From contig JABBOT010000034.1 of the NCBI GenBank assembly GCA_016165875.1, positions 186,001 through 250,000 of the forward strand: a stretch of 64,000 nt of DNA, written 5' to 3'. The notes beneath the pieces are model-generated. The model did not search any database, was not told the origin of the DNA, and saw only the letters and a list, made by a program, of their open reading frames with translations. Source of the stretch: Acanthopleura granulata (lineage: Eukaryota; Mollusca; Polyplacophora; Chitonida; Chitonidae). Below, one piece after another: positions 25,437 to 37,604 of this stretch (positions are counted from its first letter, which is position 1; the number at the start of each line of letters is the position of its first letter). Made by a program: the position numbers and the translations under genes.

Positions 25437-25615
25437 CACCACGAAGACACCAGACATGACATGACCTTGACCCCGACCAATCCTGCATGCTTGCTCTGAC
25501 CTCTCAGTGCTGAGCCCCAAACGAGGCGGCAACAATTTTTCAACTCATTGGTATGACCCGACCCGGCCGATCTCCCGACCTCGAAGTGGACGCTCTGACA
25601 ACTGGCCCACAGGGG
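25437..25615 (-). mobile_element. SINE-E, inverted, tail side ends at a terminal-inverted-repeat element
   Basis: On the minus strand: TGTGGGCCAGTTGTCAGAGC (A-box region), GGTCGGGTCATACCAATGAG (B-box region), GGGCTCAGCACTGAGAGGTC, AGGATTGGTCGG, then CATGTCTGGTGTCTTCGTGG, matching the copy at 39.6 kb. The family's next bases are absent: the 208-bp element starts at the very next position. Confidence 0.7.
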
Positions 25616-26280
25616 TAGCCCATAAGGCCATCCTTAAAAATATATTCGTTCAGCGAAACCCGACCGACCACCCAAAAATGGCCATTCTCAAAACTTTTTA
25701 ATGTTATTTTGATAACAGTCCTCTTACATATTCTTCTCTCCATGTTAAATTCTTTAAAATCCCTATCTTTTTCACGAGCCAGAATAAACACAAAGAATTC
25801 CTTACCGACACACCCTATTTTTTTATCTAATAGTATCGGTCTACACCCAACAAACACTTTTAAGTTTGGCCTTAGGTTTAGTTTCTCGTCACTGTGTGTC
25901 TTGTCAGACCTGCAACAATACAGTTTGTCAAATTATCCAGTGGCATGTACCGGGAGAGGACTCACTCTTGGCCACATGTATAGGTGTCTGTCCGAAACTT
26001 AATTTTGCTGGAACAACTGAGGCTTTGAGGCAGGAAGTTTTCCGGGTGCTGTGGTTCTTCCAGGACTATACCAGGTTCACTCTAATTATAACCCTAATCG
26101 CTATATACTGTGAGACACATGTTCTCCAGAAGGACCTAAAATATACATGAAACACACATGAATAAATAAATGAATGAATAAATATGTATTCTTGGTTTCG
26201 ATGACTGTAATTTTCTTTTTCAAAGAGACTTTCCCTGATTAACTGAATTGAACAGCTTTAAAAACCAGTGGAAGCGCACC

Positions 26281-26381
26281 CTTAAGTCCACTTGGCCACG
26301 TATACCTGCAAAGCACATAGCTTCCAGCATCCTTAAGTCCACTTGGCCACGTATACCTGCAAAGCACATAGCTTTCAGCAG
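26281..26381. repeat. 51-bp near-perfect tandem duplication
   Basis: CTTAAGTCCACTTGGCCACG starts at 26281 and again at 26332; the two units differ only at the end (CTTCCAGCAT against CTTTCAGCAG). A recent two-copy duplication. Confidence 0.9.
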
Positions 26382-27146
26382 CAAAGGCAAAATTTAATCG
26401 CCGTCACACTGGATAAATAAACATCGATATAGCTTCAAACACTATTTAAATCAATCAATCAATCAGTCGATGTGTATGCATGTATAACTATTCACAGTCT
26501 GTATAGGTATCACATTTCGTCACTGGACCCTCAAGAATCGAGGCACCTGATCACACTTATAGTGATTACTGATGACGTCATCGTTTTGAGAGTGGTACAT
26601 TTAAATGTCAGATGCTTCCATGTGAAAACAAGCTCTTCCTCCTCAGTAATAGGAAGTTGCCATCTTTCCATTTTTTTTCCTCGTTGCACGGGGATATTTT
26701 ACAAGCGTTTAGAGTTGAGATATGATGAAATACCCTTTTAAAACAAATGGAGAGACATCTCGGAGGCACTCTAAAGTCATGAAAAATGTATTAACTGTGC
26801 GCCGGAAGCTGTAGCAGCGGATGATTTATGAACCGGTTGGCCGTTAATATTTAATCCGCGATGGCAAAGAGTGCGCGGGGGAGAGGACTGTGTGTCGGCT
26901 TCGCGTGACAGTAAACGAGCTCAGGTTTCCCAAATTAGAGAATGGTCCGAAATTTCCGAAACAAAGCCGTAAATCTGTAAGAAAGAAGTTTTCATGGCAG
27001 TTAAACTGCGCAGTGTGGGTGTGTGTGTCGTTGTTGCACAGCCCCAGGTATACACGTATAACACACCTCACTTTAATCTGATTACTACTAGTTAGAGTTA
27101 TCAAAAACTGTCTAAAGAAAAAAGGAAGGGAAATTAGGAAGGCATA

Positions 27147-27180
27147 TACCTGTGATGTGTCAGGCTACACATCACAGGTA
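27147..27180. repeat. Perfect 14-bp inverted repeat (hairpin)
   Basis: TACCTGTGATGTGT and ACACATCACAGGTA enclose a six-base loop, CAGGCT. No neighbouring gene explains it; no run of T follows. Confidence 0.85.
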
Positions 27181-27999
27181 ATGCTTCCGGGTCGGGAATG
27201 TAGATCCTGGGTATTTACACAGAAAATTTCTGTTGCTCCTCTGGTCTGCCCTTTTTCATTTTTTCTGCTTGTCGGTGGTATCATTTTGTAGGACAGGCTT
27301 CAAAGTTTCATTCCAGGTATAAAGTTATGTGTTTCTCAGGAAATGGAGGCAGATGTACACTATTTAAAAGTAGTGATAAATCAGGGTCCATTGACCTCTG
27401 ACTGGGGAATTTTCGAATGTGCGAAAAATCTCATCAGTCTTGCTCTATTAGGAATTTGACCGGAGTTTTCTCAGGGGACAAGGACAATCAGACCCGGACA
27501 GCTTAACGCTTGCAGATTTAGAGACGGTGCTGTGACGCCAAACGTTAACGTGTAAGTATATGGGAAATTAATTGTGGTGTGTGGCCACGTAACACAATGT
27601 TTTGATTCCCAATTCTAAGATGAGCGGCTGTTTGAGATTTGGTCTCATTTCTAAATAGTTGCTTAGTTTATTACTACTGACACTCTCCTCAAGTTACATG
27701 GCTGAAAGTGATGGCGTGTTCTGTTAATATCCTACTCTGAACTAGAGCAGATTGATGAAGTGAAAATGTATTTATACGTTTCTTCTCTTTTTTGGGGTAC
27801 CCTAAGTTATGAAATTGTCCCTTGTCCTGCTCTTTAAAGAAGAATTCCTGATTCCAGTATTGCAAAGCTTTATTAAGCAACATCATTACCCAGGAATAAG
27901 AAAAAGAAAGATATTTTCCGATTTCACAAAGAAATAGAGGCGATCAAAATTATTGAATAGAGGTTGATATTTTCACGTCATGCCGTCACATCTGATATA

Positions 28000-28265
28000 C
28001 ATTTATTTATTTATTTATTTCATTGTTTTTTTTACGCCGTACTCAAGGATATTTCAGTTATACGACGGTGGCCAGTATTATGGTGGAAGGAAACCGGGCA
28101 GAGCCCGGCGGAAACACACGATCATCCACGCCCAGGTTGCTGGCAGACATTTCCACATATGGCCGGAGATGAAACCAGCGTTAGCTGGACTTCGATTCAC
28201 AGTCGCCACATAGATAAAAGATATAGGGTCATAGCGCCGCGCTGGCGTGCTAACGCGCTCGGCCA
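28000..28265 (-). mobile_element. SINE-A, near full length
   Basis: On the plus strand: TTTATTTATTTATTTATTTC tail, TACGCCGTACTCAAGGATAT, CAGTTATACGACGGTGGCCA, GGAAACCGGGCAGAGCCCGG, GAAACCAGCG, and a head remnant ending at GCGTGCTAACGCGCTCGGCC. The A-box region survives; the B box is diverged. Confidence 0.8.
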
Positions 28266-28275
28266 AATTACAGAC

Positions 28276-30104
28276 ATGAGTGGGTGGCAAAATGCATGAA
28301 CACTTAACACACAGTGTTCAAATGCTCATGATGAAGTTAAAGAAACACTTTTCAGTATTCTTGGCCCGAAAAGAAAAAAGAAAAAAACTTCTTTGTAGAC
28401 ACTGGTTAAACAACGTTACAATATGTGTAGGACGGTTCATTCGACAATGGTATGACGTTATCATTTTGGCTATAACGGCAGTCGTACGGGTTCGAGTCAG
28501 TAGTATCGTAGGGCAATGTTCAGTGTTATTTTGTTATGATACACAGGGGATATAACGTTATAGCCTAGAAGGAATCATTTTTGTAGCTCTTTCACCAAGT
28601 CATAACTTCCCCGAGTTTCTGCGTTAATCTCATTTCTATATATTTTATTTTCCTCTAGTCTCTCATTCAACCGAGATGACAGGACTCCATTTTAGGCTGG
28701 GTGTGTAAATGGCACAAGTCGTCCTATAAGCCATCGGTGATGATCGTATTTCGTGATCTTTGATGGACTGTTGAGCTCATACGCTGAAGTGTCATTTGGC
28801 AAAATGTCGCTAAGGAAAGACAAGAGAGACTATTATAGATTACACCGGTAGAACTGATTACACGACACTTTCTTCTCAACAAAGGCCTTAATCGATTCTT
28901 GTCTCTTTTTTAATCCCCTCCGCTCATTCTGATAAATTGTCTACTGTGGCACCCGCAGTCCGTTCCTGATTTTCTAATTTTCTTAACCACACGTTCCGAG
29001 TCAAGATTTTAACACCTGGGGTCAGATCTCCACGGCGAAGGCCGAGTCATTTTTAACAATGTTGTCAGATTGTGCTCCAGTTGTGGAATGCTAAATTACC
29101 CTAATCCCATTGTGGATTCTTTTTGTGTCCACATCGCTCCATCTTCCTATGGCGTTCACGCCTCGCTTAAAAGCAAGGGAAGTCAACTTCGGGTTTTATA
29201 GACGCCCCAGGCGACCAAAGAAATCTGTTATTCAAGAAATTGCTGAGCGGGAGAAGATGTTAGCGGTACATGATCACTCCTCTGACAGTCTACTCCGTGT
29301 AAGCCCTTCATAAAGCATTCCGGATTTTTAATATTTCCCTCCGAGATCCGGTATGGTGCGAAGTTTTGTCCGGAGATGCTTGTTTTTAACTGAACGCTGT
29401 CAGAACTGGCTCCGGGCACAGCTCAGCGGCAGAATTGACTTCACTCTTGTTTTATGGTTTTACACATTATCTAACAATGTATTTGCACATACAGAATTTG
29501 CTTCAAAGAGGTTCATGATATGGCATATCCCATCTTACCACAGCATCGACGCCATTGCCTTTATCCTCAAATGAGGTAATGACATTTGGCGCTGTCATTT
29601 TGTTTTCTCAAATAAGCAGTTGAGTTGAGGAATCACGTCACGTTCTCTGTAATTACGAGGTGAAAGTCTTCGACTGGAAACCGTTTTGTGTCTGTTCGGG
29701 TTATTACCATTCTCCTTCACTGAAAACGGCAAATCTGAAATTCATCAAAATTTTATGTGCTTTAGGGAAGAACTTGGAGACTTGTGCAGTAACTTTCCTG
29801 AGAATTTAAACACATGACTTCGTGGCCATATTACATTTTGTGCAGAGCGAACAAAATCGATTATGCTGAAATTCAAACTTGCAGCCACTTAAACATATCC
29901 ATTTTTTTCACATGGCATTGATGGGCTGAACACTTTAAATGGTAGCCATTTAGGTGAAAACGTCATCTGATCAAAAGTTATTATAAAAGTATAATTGGGA
30001 GTCAAGATAAAAGTTATTTTATCTTGAGTCGCATGATGCTCTGTCTCATTGGTCACTTCCTGACGTTCACACAGTTTATCCGATAAAATAAAACTCTACA
30101 AGGA
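28276..30104. other. Unique sequence; GC-balanced block 28900-29450
   Basis: Includes CTGATTTTCTAATTTTC and AAGCCGAGTCATTTTTAACA-like motifs. No protein-like frame. Confidence 0.4.
30002..30027. repeat. 11-bp inverted repeat (hairpin)
   Basis: TCAAGATAAAA and TTTTATCTTGA enclose GTTA, a tight AT-rich hairpin in otherwise unique sequence. Confidence 0.7.
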
Positions 30105-30346
30105 TTTAGCGTGCTAGACAGCACGATGATCTACGATCCTCTCATTACTGCATTATGTGAGTTCAAGTCCAGATAATGCTGGCTTCCTCTCCGGTCGTAC
30201 GTCAGAAGGTCTACCAGCAACCTGCGGATGATCGTGGGTTTTCCTCTGGCCTCTACATGGTTTCCTCCTTCTAAAACATCTGGGCGCCGTGGTGTAAGTG
30301 AACTATTCTTGAGTACGGCGTAAGAGTCCTATCACATAAATAATCA
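30105..30346 (+). mobile_element. SINE-A, most of the element
   Basis: Begins in the head (TTAGCGTGCTAGACAGCACG), has a B box GTGAGTTCAAGTCC, then the core ATGCTGGCTTCCTCTCCGGT, GTACGTCAGAAGGTCTACC and TATTCTTGAGTACGGCGTAA. The first 20 or so bases of the head are gone. Confidence 0.75.
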
Positions 30347-31350
30347 CAGAAAGAAGGTTTTAATCGCTGGATTTCTGTCCGTGTGCACCATACCGATACT
30401 CAAAATAAATCTACCTTAGGATTCAAATATATTTAAATGCCTTTAATTTACTCAAGGTGAAAAGGTTTACCAAAAAAAAAATCAGTAAAGGTACATGTCT
30501 GGTGTTTTCAGTGCTGTGTTTAATTCTTAATGGAGTTCTTGACTATAGAGTAAAACATCAATCAAGTAAATCAAATAAATAATTAGGTATCGAACGAATA
30601 TTCAACCTAGCAATATACGTTGTCTCTATCTTGTAACAGCCCAGGGCAACATCATGGCATATTCTTATTTTAACCATTTTCGTCACGTTGGTTAAAATAC
30701 TGCCTTAGAACTTAATATCATACTATAAACACAAATATCGATCTATAACACAGTGGTTTTTTTTTTCTTTCAGGCCACCTGATAATCATCTGTCAGGTAA
30801 TTGCTGAAAATGCTCGGTTTCCATGAGATATTAAAGACAACGTGTTCACCCGGTATTCCGGGTTTTCCCAAAGGAACCGTCAAATGACGATGTTTGCTCA
30901 TGTCAGAGTTAATGGTGAAATCCACCGTGCCGCTGTCATATTCCAGAGACTAAAGGGCTCCACAAGGGGACCGGTGCTGTGTAAAAGAAGCTGGTAATTA
31001 ACCCCTAGTGTGAGTCGCATCTGGGCAGGTGGGCAGGGTTATATATGATAACGCACCTCTAATGGCGTCGACAGGACGGCTGTGGAATCCCGTACATTGT
31101 TCCCAAGGGATCAGGACGTCAGCCATGCCAGAACCGTAGCTTCAGTACCTGTTATCACCCCACCATTCTCACCTCACTCGTTTTCTGACGTTACCTGCGC
31201 CAGCATAGATGATTGCGTGTATACAGCTGAAAGCGTTGGACACTGATTCCGATAACAGAAACCTGCAACACTCAGAAGGCGCCTCGGCGCAAAAATAAGC
31301 AACTCCTTTGAAGGCGATTCAGTCAGTGCAAACCTCATAGTTACATGTAC
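30347..31350. other. Unique sequence; block 30840-31180
   Basis: GC-balanced, with AGCTGGTAATTAACCCC and TATATGATAACGCACC. Nothing coding is supported. Confidence 0.4.
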
Positions 31351-31497
31351 GTATTTATTTATTTATTTATTTACGTATTGACATTTAAGCCCATACTCAA
31401 GCACAGTGATGGAGGGCAGTTTAGGGACAAGAGAAAGCGATCGAAGCTACTGGCTGTCTCTTTGCCCACTTGTGACATGTTGATGAAAGGCAAGTGT
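31351..31497 (-). mobile_element. SINE-B fragment
   Basis: Starts with a TATTTATTTATTT tail, then TTTAAGCCCATACTCAAGCA and GATGGAGGGCAG, matching the left part of the copy at 51.5 kb. The head is missing; a 14-bp minisatellite begins about 90 bases further on. Confidence 0.5.
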
Positions 31498-31586
31498 CCT
31501 CTAGCATAATAGATAGAGTACCATTAGCGGCTTATTGCCCTCAGGGCACTTAGAACAGTGCACGCAGGGGACTCCAGAAAATTTCC

Positions 31587-31842
31587 GTATTGAGTGTGGC
31601 GTATTGAATGTGGCGTATTGAGTGTGGCATATTGGATGTGGCGTATTTAGTGTGGCGTATTGAATGTGGCGTATTGAGTGTGACATATTGAGTTTGACGT
31701 ATTGAATGTGGCGTATTGAACGTGGCGTATTGAGTGTGGCATATTGAATGTGGTGTATTGAGTATGACGTATTGAGTGTGGTGTATTGAGTGTGGCGTAT
31801 TGAATGTGGCGTTTTGAATGTGGCGTATTGAGTGTGGTGTAT
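31587..31842. repeat. 14-bp minisatellite, about 18 copies
   Basis: Unit GTATTGAGTGTGGC with GAATG, GTGAC and GTGGT variants. Because 14 is not a multiple of three and the minus strand lacks stops, it produces a long open frame with a 14-residue period (31550-31927), which I reject as a gene. Confidence 0.9.
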
Positions 31843-32733
31843 TCACCGAGCCGTATTCCGTATGGCTTATTTCGACTTGCTGTGCTGTGTTATTTAAGCT
31901 GTTCTCAGACCCTTTGTACCTGCTCACATGACCACCCGCTTTTTTTGTGAGATGACCGATGACTCACTGACAGCTTGTACCACGTGACATCGTGTATGTA
32001 ACTATATCAATCAAAACGTCAGAAAACAAAAAAAGGGAGATAAAGTATTTGTGAACTTATTCGTCATCGAATGTCATTTTCATGTCTTGCCAAAGCGTAT
32101 GGATACAAAAACATAACAGCAATGAAAGCAAACACAAGGTGTATATTACCCAATGAAGACTGTATTTATTTAGGAATCATTGTCTTGTGTACTTTCGTGT
32201 TTCATTCATATGACCGAATGAAAGCTGTATTTGTTCAGGGGTAATGCCGTTTGTATTTTCTGGTGTCCGATTCGACAAAAATACGTTTGAATTAAATATA
32301 GAATTTTCAATGTTAATTCAAAAGGCGACCCCTGGTGGTGAAACTGTAAAACCACAGTACTGTACACGGTTGCGTTAAAAACAAATTGATCACAATGTCA
32401 TGTTCTGGAATGGTAAACTAAGTACTTCATATTTAAAGCTTTAAATCATGACTACTTTAGTAACACAATGCTTTCTAGAATCGCCACCATGCAGGAGCCC
32501 AGCACATCACGCTTGTCAGTTCCAATCACAAGACATTTATTGAAAAAAAACATGCATACATAATGAGACAAAAATGCGTGTCAATGTAAACGCCAGGCAA
32601 AACTTGTGTCAAACCTATAAATTTGCACATATCTTAGAATATTTAGCTCTGTCACAGGAAGTATCTAAACTGGGATGAAATGGAGAGGCTTTTTTGGATC
32701 ATAGGTAAGTGATGCGATTTCACCTCACTTTCT
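31843..32733. other. Unique AT-rich sequence
   Basis: No open frame or repeat recognised. Confidence 0.5.
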
Positions 32734-32962
32734 GTGCACCGTAATGACCCAGAGGCCTCTCACCAATGCGGTCGCTGTGAGTTCAAGTCCAGCTCATGCT
32801 GGCTTCCTCTCCGACCGTACGTGGGAAGGTCTGCCAGCAACCTGCGGATGGTTGTAGGTTTCCCCCGGACGCTGCGCGCTTTTCTCCCACCATAATGCTG
32901 GTTGTCGTCTTATAAGCTGAAATATTCTTGAGCATGGCTTAAACATCAATCAAATAAACAGA
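32734..32962 (+). mobile_element. SINE-A, most of the element
   Basis: Starts in the head with AATGACCCAGAGGCCTCTCA, B box GTGAGTTCAAGTCCAGCTC, core CCGTACGTGGGAAGGTCTGC, TCTCCCACCATAATGCTGG and ATATTCTTGAGCATGGC, tail ATCAATCAAATAAAC. Confidence 0.8.
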
Positions 32963-34437
32963 TCATTTTTGTGTATAATTTTCCATTATTTGTCTACAGA
33001 ACATTTTTAAGATTGTTAAATTCTGTGAAATCGCTGACTGAGGAGTTACCTTAGGATCATTCTAATAAGCTTTAATGGTTTCCCTGATGATCAAAATAAT
33101 GTGAAAAAGATGTTCTAAAAGATCTTTCATTGTCTTTCGCTCGTGCTACACATTAGATTTTATACTTTATGCACACTTATATTCGGTGCGTGTTCGAATT
33201 TGGCTATCTCTAGTTAAAGCTGTGACCGTAATGTCCGGTGGTTTTCCAGGTAACTGGTGAAGCAATGTACTTTTCTCCGCTCTACATCCATAAACCGTTA
33301 TATGTGAAACTGTCTTCAACATGGTGTGAAGCATCCACCTAGCAAAGAAGTAATAAAGCTAACCGCAGAAACTAGTAAGGTGCTTTCGTGTTTTGCCAGC
33401 AGTACACTGTCCGCGCACGAAGTGTTGGCGAAATCTAGCGCCTCTTGTATTACTGTGTATCAACATGACACAAAGCGAGTACCACAGATAAACTCTCGAA
33501 TCGCGCGGTATGGAGATATTTATCAAGATTTTTGAAAAACTTTAATATGTTGATCGCATGTTGAGAAAGTATTAACTGTCACAAAGTCTGTCTTGAGGCG
33601 TGCAAACTCCGGTGTTAGTTTGCTTGATGGTCTCCGTCGGCGTTGCTTGTCAGGAGCGACTCAATGCCTGAAAACTCCGCGGTCTGGTTTGCCAGCAAGA
33701 TTTAGCCCGGGGATATTTTGCGAAATAGAAAGTGGACTCTCGTTTATCATTACTCTCTACGGCTTTTTCCCCCCTCTCTCTCTTCAGTGTGATTGATGTT
33801 CAGGAAAGAGAGAAGATATATCTTGTATTTTAGAAAAGAAGACAGTGCATTACCGTGACAGGAGGCATAATAGCCCTGTAACTTTAATAGTTTTCTTTGT
33901 CTTCGGGCAGACTAAGATCGCATGTCTCCTGACATATCTGGTCGCTTTATCGGATACTCGACCGCCCTATGGCGCTAGAGGCAATCCTACACTTGAGCCC
34001 CTTCCAGAAAATATCTCATTTCTGGCGACACGCCGATCTGAACAACATAGAGCACAGACAAGCAACATATCATATGCAAATGTATACATGAAGTTTTAAA
34101 AGAAAGTCGTTTAAGCTGTATCGAAGAGTATTTGAATGAAGAAAACGGAAACCTAAATCTGCTTGTAGCAAGCGATTCATTCTGGGATTAATTATTAATC
34201 TGTTTGTTTTTTTCATGCAAGACGACTAAGCATAATAACGAACGTTACCACCCGCATCTACAGCAGACGAAGATGTGCTATTTTTCTCATTTATGCGTAG
34301 CTTCTTCTAGTGTTTTATTATTTTGCTTTGCCCAAAATGCAAATATTTACTTTCGCTACACATATTCTTAATGCGAAGCTCTAGATTTTGACCAGGTGTG
34401 CATATCTTGCACAATGTTCTAGACTTTGAAAGTGTAG

Positions 34438-34494
34438 GCACACGGGGATTTGTATGCACGGGGATGTGTATGCACACAGGGATGTGTATGCAAG
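34438..34494. repeat. Three-copy ~18-bp repeat
   Basis: CACGGGGATTTGTATG, CACGGGGATGTGTATG and CACAGGGATGTGTATG follow each other. Confidence 0.75.
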
Positions 34495-34709
34495 GTGTCC
34501 ATTAAACGGCTTGTGCACAATTATTTTAAGTGATCATTAACTGCACAAAAATGCAAACAAACCAATAATGACTGAAAGCTGAGAAAACATTAAAACAAAG
34601 AACATTTTAAACAGCAACGCAAAGCTTTAGAGTGAGGCGCCCACGATCATGTAGCCAAGTCATTGATTAATCCACTGATTCACTGACTGGCTCATTGATT
34701 TACGTACGT

Positions 34710-34780
34710 GTTTGTTTATTTATTTATTTAGTTACTTATTTACTTACTTACTTGCTTACTTACTTATTTACTAACTTATA
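34710..34780. repeat. TTAC/TTAT tetranucleotide repeat
   Basis: TTTATTTATTTATTTAG, then TTACTTACTTACTTGC and similar; interrupted tetranucleotide array. Confidence 0.8.
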
Positions 34781-35562
34781 TGATAGCGATCAGGTTTATT
34801 AAAGCAGATAATAAGCTCGAGAAGTTGTATTAAAAAAGGAACGTTTGTTGATTTAAAACCTGATCAGCTTCTTGGGAGTGTTTTGCAGGCTAATATGCCA
34901 CCTTCGAATTCTCTTGACTTCACCGGTGTATTTAATCATAGCCTGTACCTATACCGCAAGAGATGACCAAAGTTAACATAATCACTGAGATAATTATTCA
35001 CTCTGTCGCTCGCCAGCATCAGAGGGAATGGCTATGAATGTTATCGATGATTTGGCCCCGGTGCGAAATTTTGACTTATGGCGCAGTGTGTATGAGCAGA
35101 CGCCGGCCCCTGCCAGTTTGCGGCCCTAACCTGGATCTCCTTAACTAATCCTGACAGACCTGATAGTACCCCCTCAAAACCTAACCCCTTGTTGGACCCC
35201 TGTATCGTTGATATATGATCAGGCAGAATGCAGGTTTTGTCAACACTCGCTATGCTAATTAGCTTATCTGTCTCAAAGAACAGACAAATTCTTGGATCCT
35301 TACGCAATAACAAGGCTGTCGTGAAAAGTATTGGAGAGGTTCAGCAAACACTGCCTCATTTTCTCCTGGAAATTAGCTAAAGCGAGTGTGAAACAGCGCC
35401 CACTATTCCCATGCGATTTATCTGAAAACGTCCTTTGAGTATTAAGCGATGTTGCTGTTAATTTTACTTTTTGATGTCTTTTAAATTTTTGTGTAAATTG
35501 ATTTAGTTTGAATATCTTTATTTGAAATAAAACTTACATGCTTATCAATACCGATGTCAGTA

Positions 35563-36088
35563 GTACTGACACCAGAAGCAATCGAACACAGGTGATACAA
35601 TAACGAGAAACAATCCAACAATAGGGTTACTCAAATAACCCAGTACGAGCAATGCTCTATCGAATGTCTCAATGCCAGTGTAACCCCCACATCAGAAAGA
35701 GGCGAATACGAGTGGTAATCAAGCCAGAAATACTCCAGTATGAGTGGGGCTCAAATCAGACACAGTCTAGTACAAGTGATATTCAAACCTGAATCGATCC
35801 AATGCAAGTGGACGTCACATCAGAAACAACCAAATGCGAGTGGTACTCACATCATCAACAGCCCAATACGAGTCGGACTCGAACCAGAAACGGTACGGGT
35901 GGTACTGAAACCACAAAAAAGCCCAATACGAGTGGTACTCAAACTAGACACAGTCCAATACGAGCTGTACTAAAACCAGACACAGTAAAATACAAATTGT
36001 ACTCAAATAACACAAAAGCCCAACAAGAGTGGTACTCAACCCAGTGATGGTCCACCAAACTCTGTCCAACACCAGAGTACTCACAACA
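35563..36088. repeat. 32-bp minisatellite, about 16 diverged copies
   Basis: Unit of the type CCAATACGAGTGGTACTCAA followed by ACCAGACACAGT. The flanks are much more diverged than the centre (35740-36000), as in an old array decaying from its edges. Confidence 0.8.
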
Positions 36089-37481
36089 GTCCGTTCCAAG
36101 AGATGTCAGAAACAATTTCCTATTCTAATGAAACAAAGTCACTCATATCTATATCGATAGTGACGCAGTAAAGTTAATTTCGGATTAGTGCACTCTCGGT
36201 ACTTCAGAAATATTCAACCTGCTGGCTGATTCCTTAAAGCTTGCTAAAACCAGTGTACATTTAATTAGATGAAATGACTAGACCTGACACACTGATTGCT
36301 CTGTTGCATACGTTGTATACGCGGGAAAACGCTAGACATAGGTGATAACAGAACCGGACTATGTTAGGAATGCTCCCATGGCCCTTCCCAGTCTCGTACG
36401 ACCTGAAGGTGAACAACAAAGTCCTTGTTAATGTTTTTCAATTAAAACAGCACATCAATTTCCGTCGATGACATTGCCTTGCGGCCGTCTGTTCCTCAGA
36501 CAACACGGCCAATTGTGTTTGTACCTCGGGCCATCGTCAGTCCGCGGTTTACGCCAACCTCAGCCCCCCCCCCCCAAAAAAAAAGAACACACAGAAAGAA
36601 ATCCCTCCTGCAAAGGCAGAACAAGCTGGTAATCTGTTAAGAACATTTTAATCAAACAAAATTGAATTCGGTTTCTGATCAAGCCTCAAGAGTATGACCG
36701 CTAAACATGTCAGCCAATCAGGGCAGTGTCAGTTGTAGGGGCCGGAAGGTGGTCAACGCATGCGTGCATTTGGTGGCTTTATCTGATGCGGTTATAAAAT
36801 GTCTATGTCAAAGCAGTCTTATGCGCACATCAGTTGTTTTGGTAAGCTGTATACAATGTCCAAGTGCAAACTGCGCCTGGAGTCTTCACAAATGGCCAAC
36901 TGTGTTTGCATGTTAACAGGAATGTTGAAAATTGTTTCCAAAATATTGCGATAAAGAAGTGCATGTAAAAATCTCAGTTCACTGTTTTAAGCTAAGTGAC
37001 ACAAGTTTATCTATTGCCTTAGATAATATAATGGTTGTATCCTCTGCAAATTCTCATCTGAACATGAACTGACTTTTCGAGTCAACCGTAAAAGAATACC
37101 TTAATGGATTTTTTTAGTTGTTTTTTTTCAAGCGATTTATCTTCAGACTCATTATTCGACAAACATGACATAGCCTCGCTTTCGGGTTGGTCTTTTTTCT
37201 GGCGTTTTGCCAAAAGCAGTAGTGAATAAACGTAGACAAATGTTGGTATTGTTTGTTGAGGGCACAACATATGTCAGGCAGAGAAAAGTAACATTTTAAA
37301 TGCAGCATTAATGCTTAATGTAAAAGATGGACTGAAAAGCAAACAGTGCACGGGCTTATCTGTGGAAGTATGCCGATGTCATCTACTTAGTACAGGGTTG
37401 TTTAGCAGCATGCATTTCAAACACCAGGACATGCTAGGTGCAGTTTCAAACCCGACGTTAGGAACGGAATGTGTGGATTTG
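36089..37481. other. Unique sequence without supported genes
   Basis: C and A homopolymer runs at about 36566-36585. GC-balanced block at 36460-36560. Confidence 0.45.
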
Positions 37482-37604
37482 TCAGCCATCACCGTTGAGA
37501 ACTGGGACCTGCTTTATAAGAAGCTGTCGCAAGTTGCGCATGGCAACAAGCATGCAGAGAAGAGATACGTCATTATGTTAAATGCACTTGACGCAACGTT
37601 GTGA
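37482..37604 (+). other. Possible terminal exon, unidentified
   Basis: After a plausible acceptor (GGATTTGTCAG) a frame reads ITVENWDLLYKKLSQVAHG and then NKHAEKRYVIMLNALDATL to a TGA. Composition is coding-like, but the segment is short and I recognise no family. The same frame is open upstream to 37311 with a less protein-like sequence. Confidence 0.18.

Larger units (their letters stand above)
25616..27999. other. Unique sequence with a duplication and a hairpin
   Basis: Beyond the 51-bp duplication (26281) and hairpin (27147), a GC-balanced block at 26800-26960 holds CCGTTAATATTTAATCCGCG. No coding support. Confidence 0.45.
32963..35562. other. Unique sequence with simple repeats
   Basis: Short repeats at 34438 and 34710; GC-balanced block at 34880-35340 containing GATAATTATTCACTC and GCCCCGGTGCGAAATTT, the latter recurring with one mismatch at 52181. 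No gene supported. Confidence 0.4.

Noticed and set aside
25540..25857. 105-codon minus-strand frame
   Set aside because: Partly translates the inverted SINE-E; the remainder is not protein-like.
27964..28299. 111-codon plus-strand frame and its minus-strand overlap
   Set aside because: Lie within a SINE-A copy.
31550..31927. 125-codon minus-strand frame with a repeating peptide
   Set aside because: It is a read-through of the 14-bp minisatellite.
35740..36047. Plus-strand frames of 77 and 81 codons
   Set aside because: Read-through of the 32-bp minisatellite.
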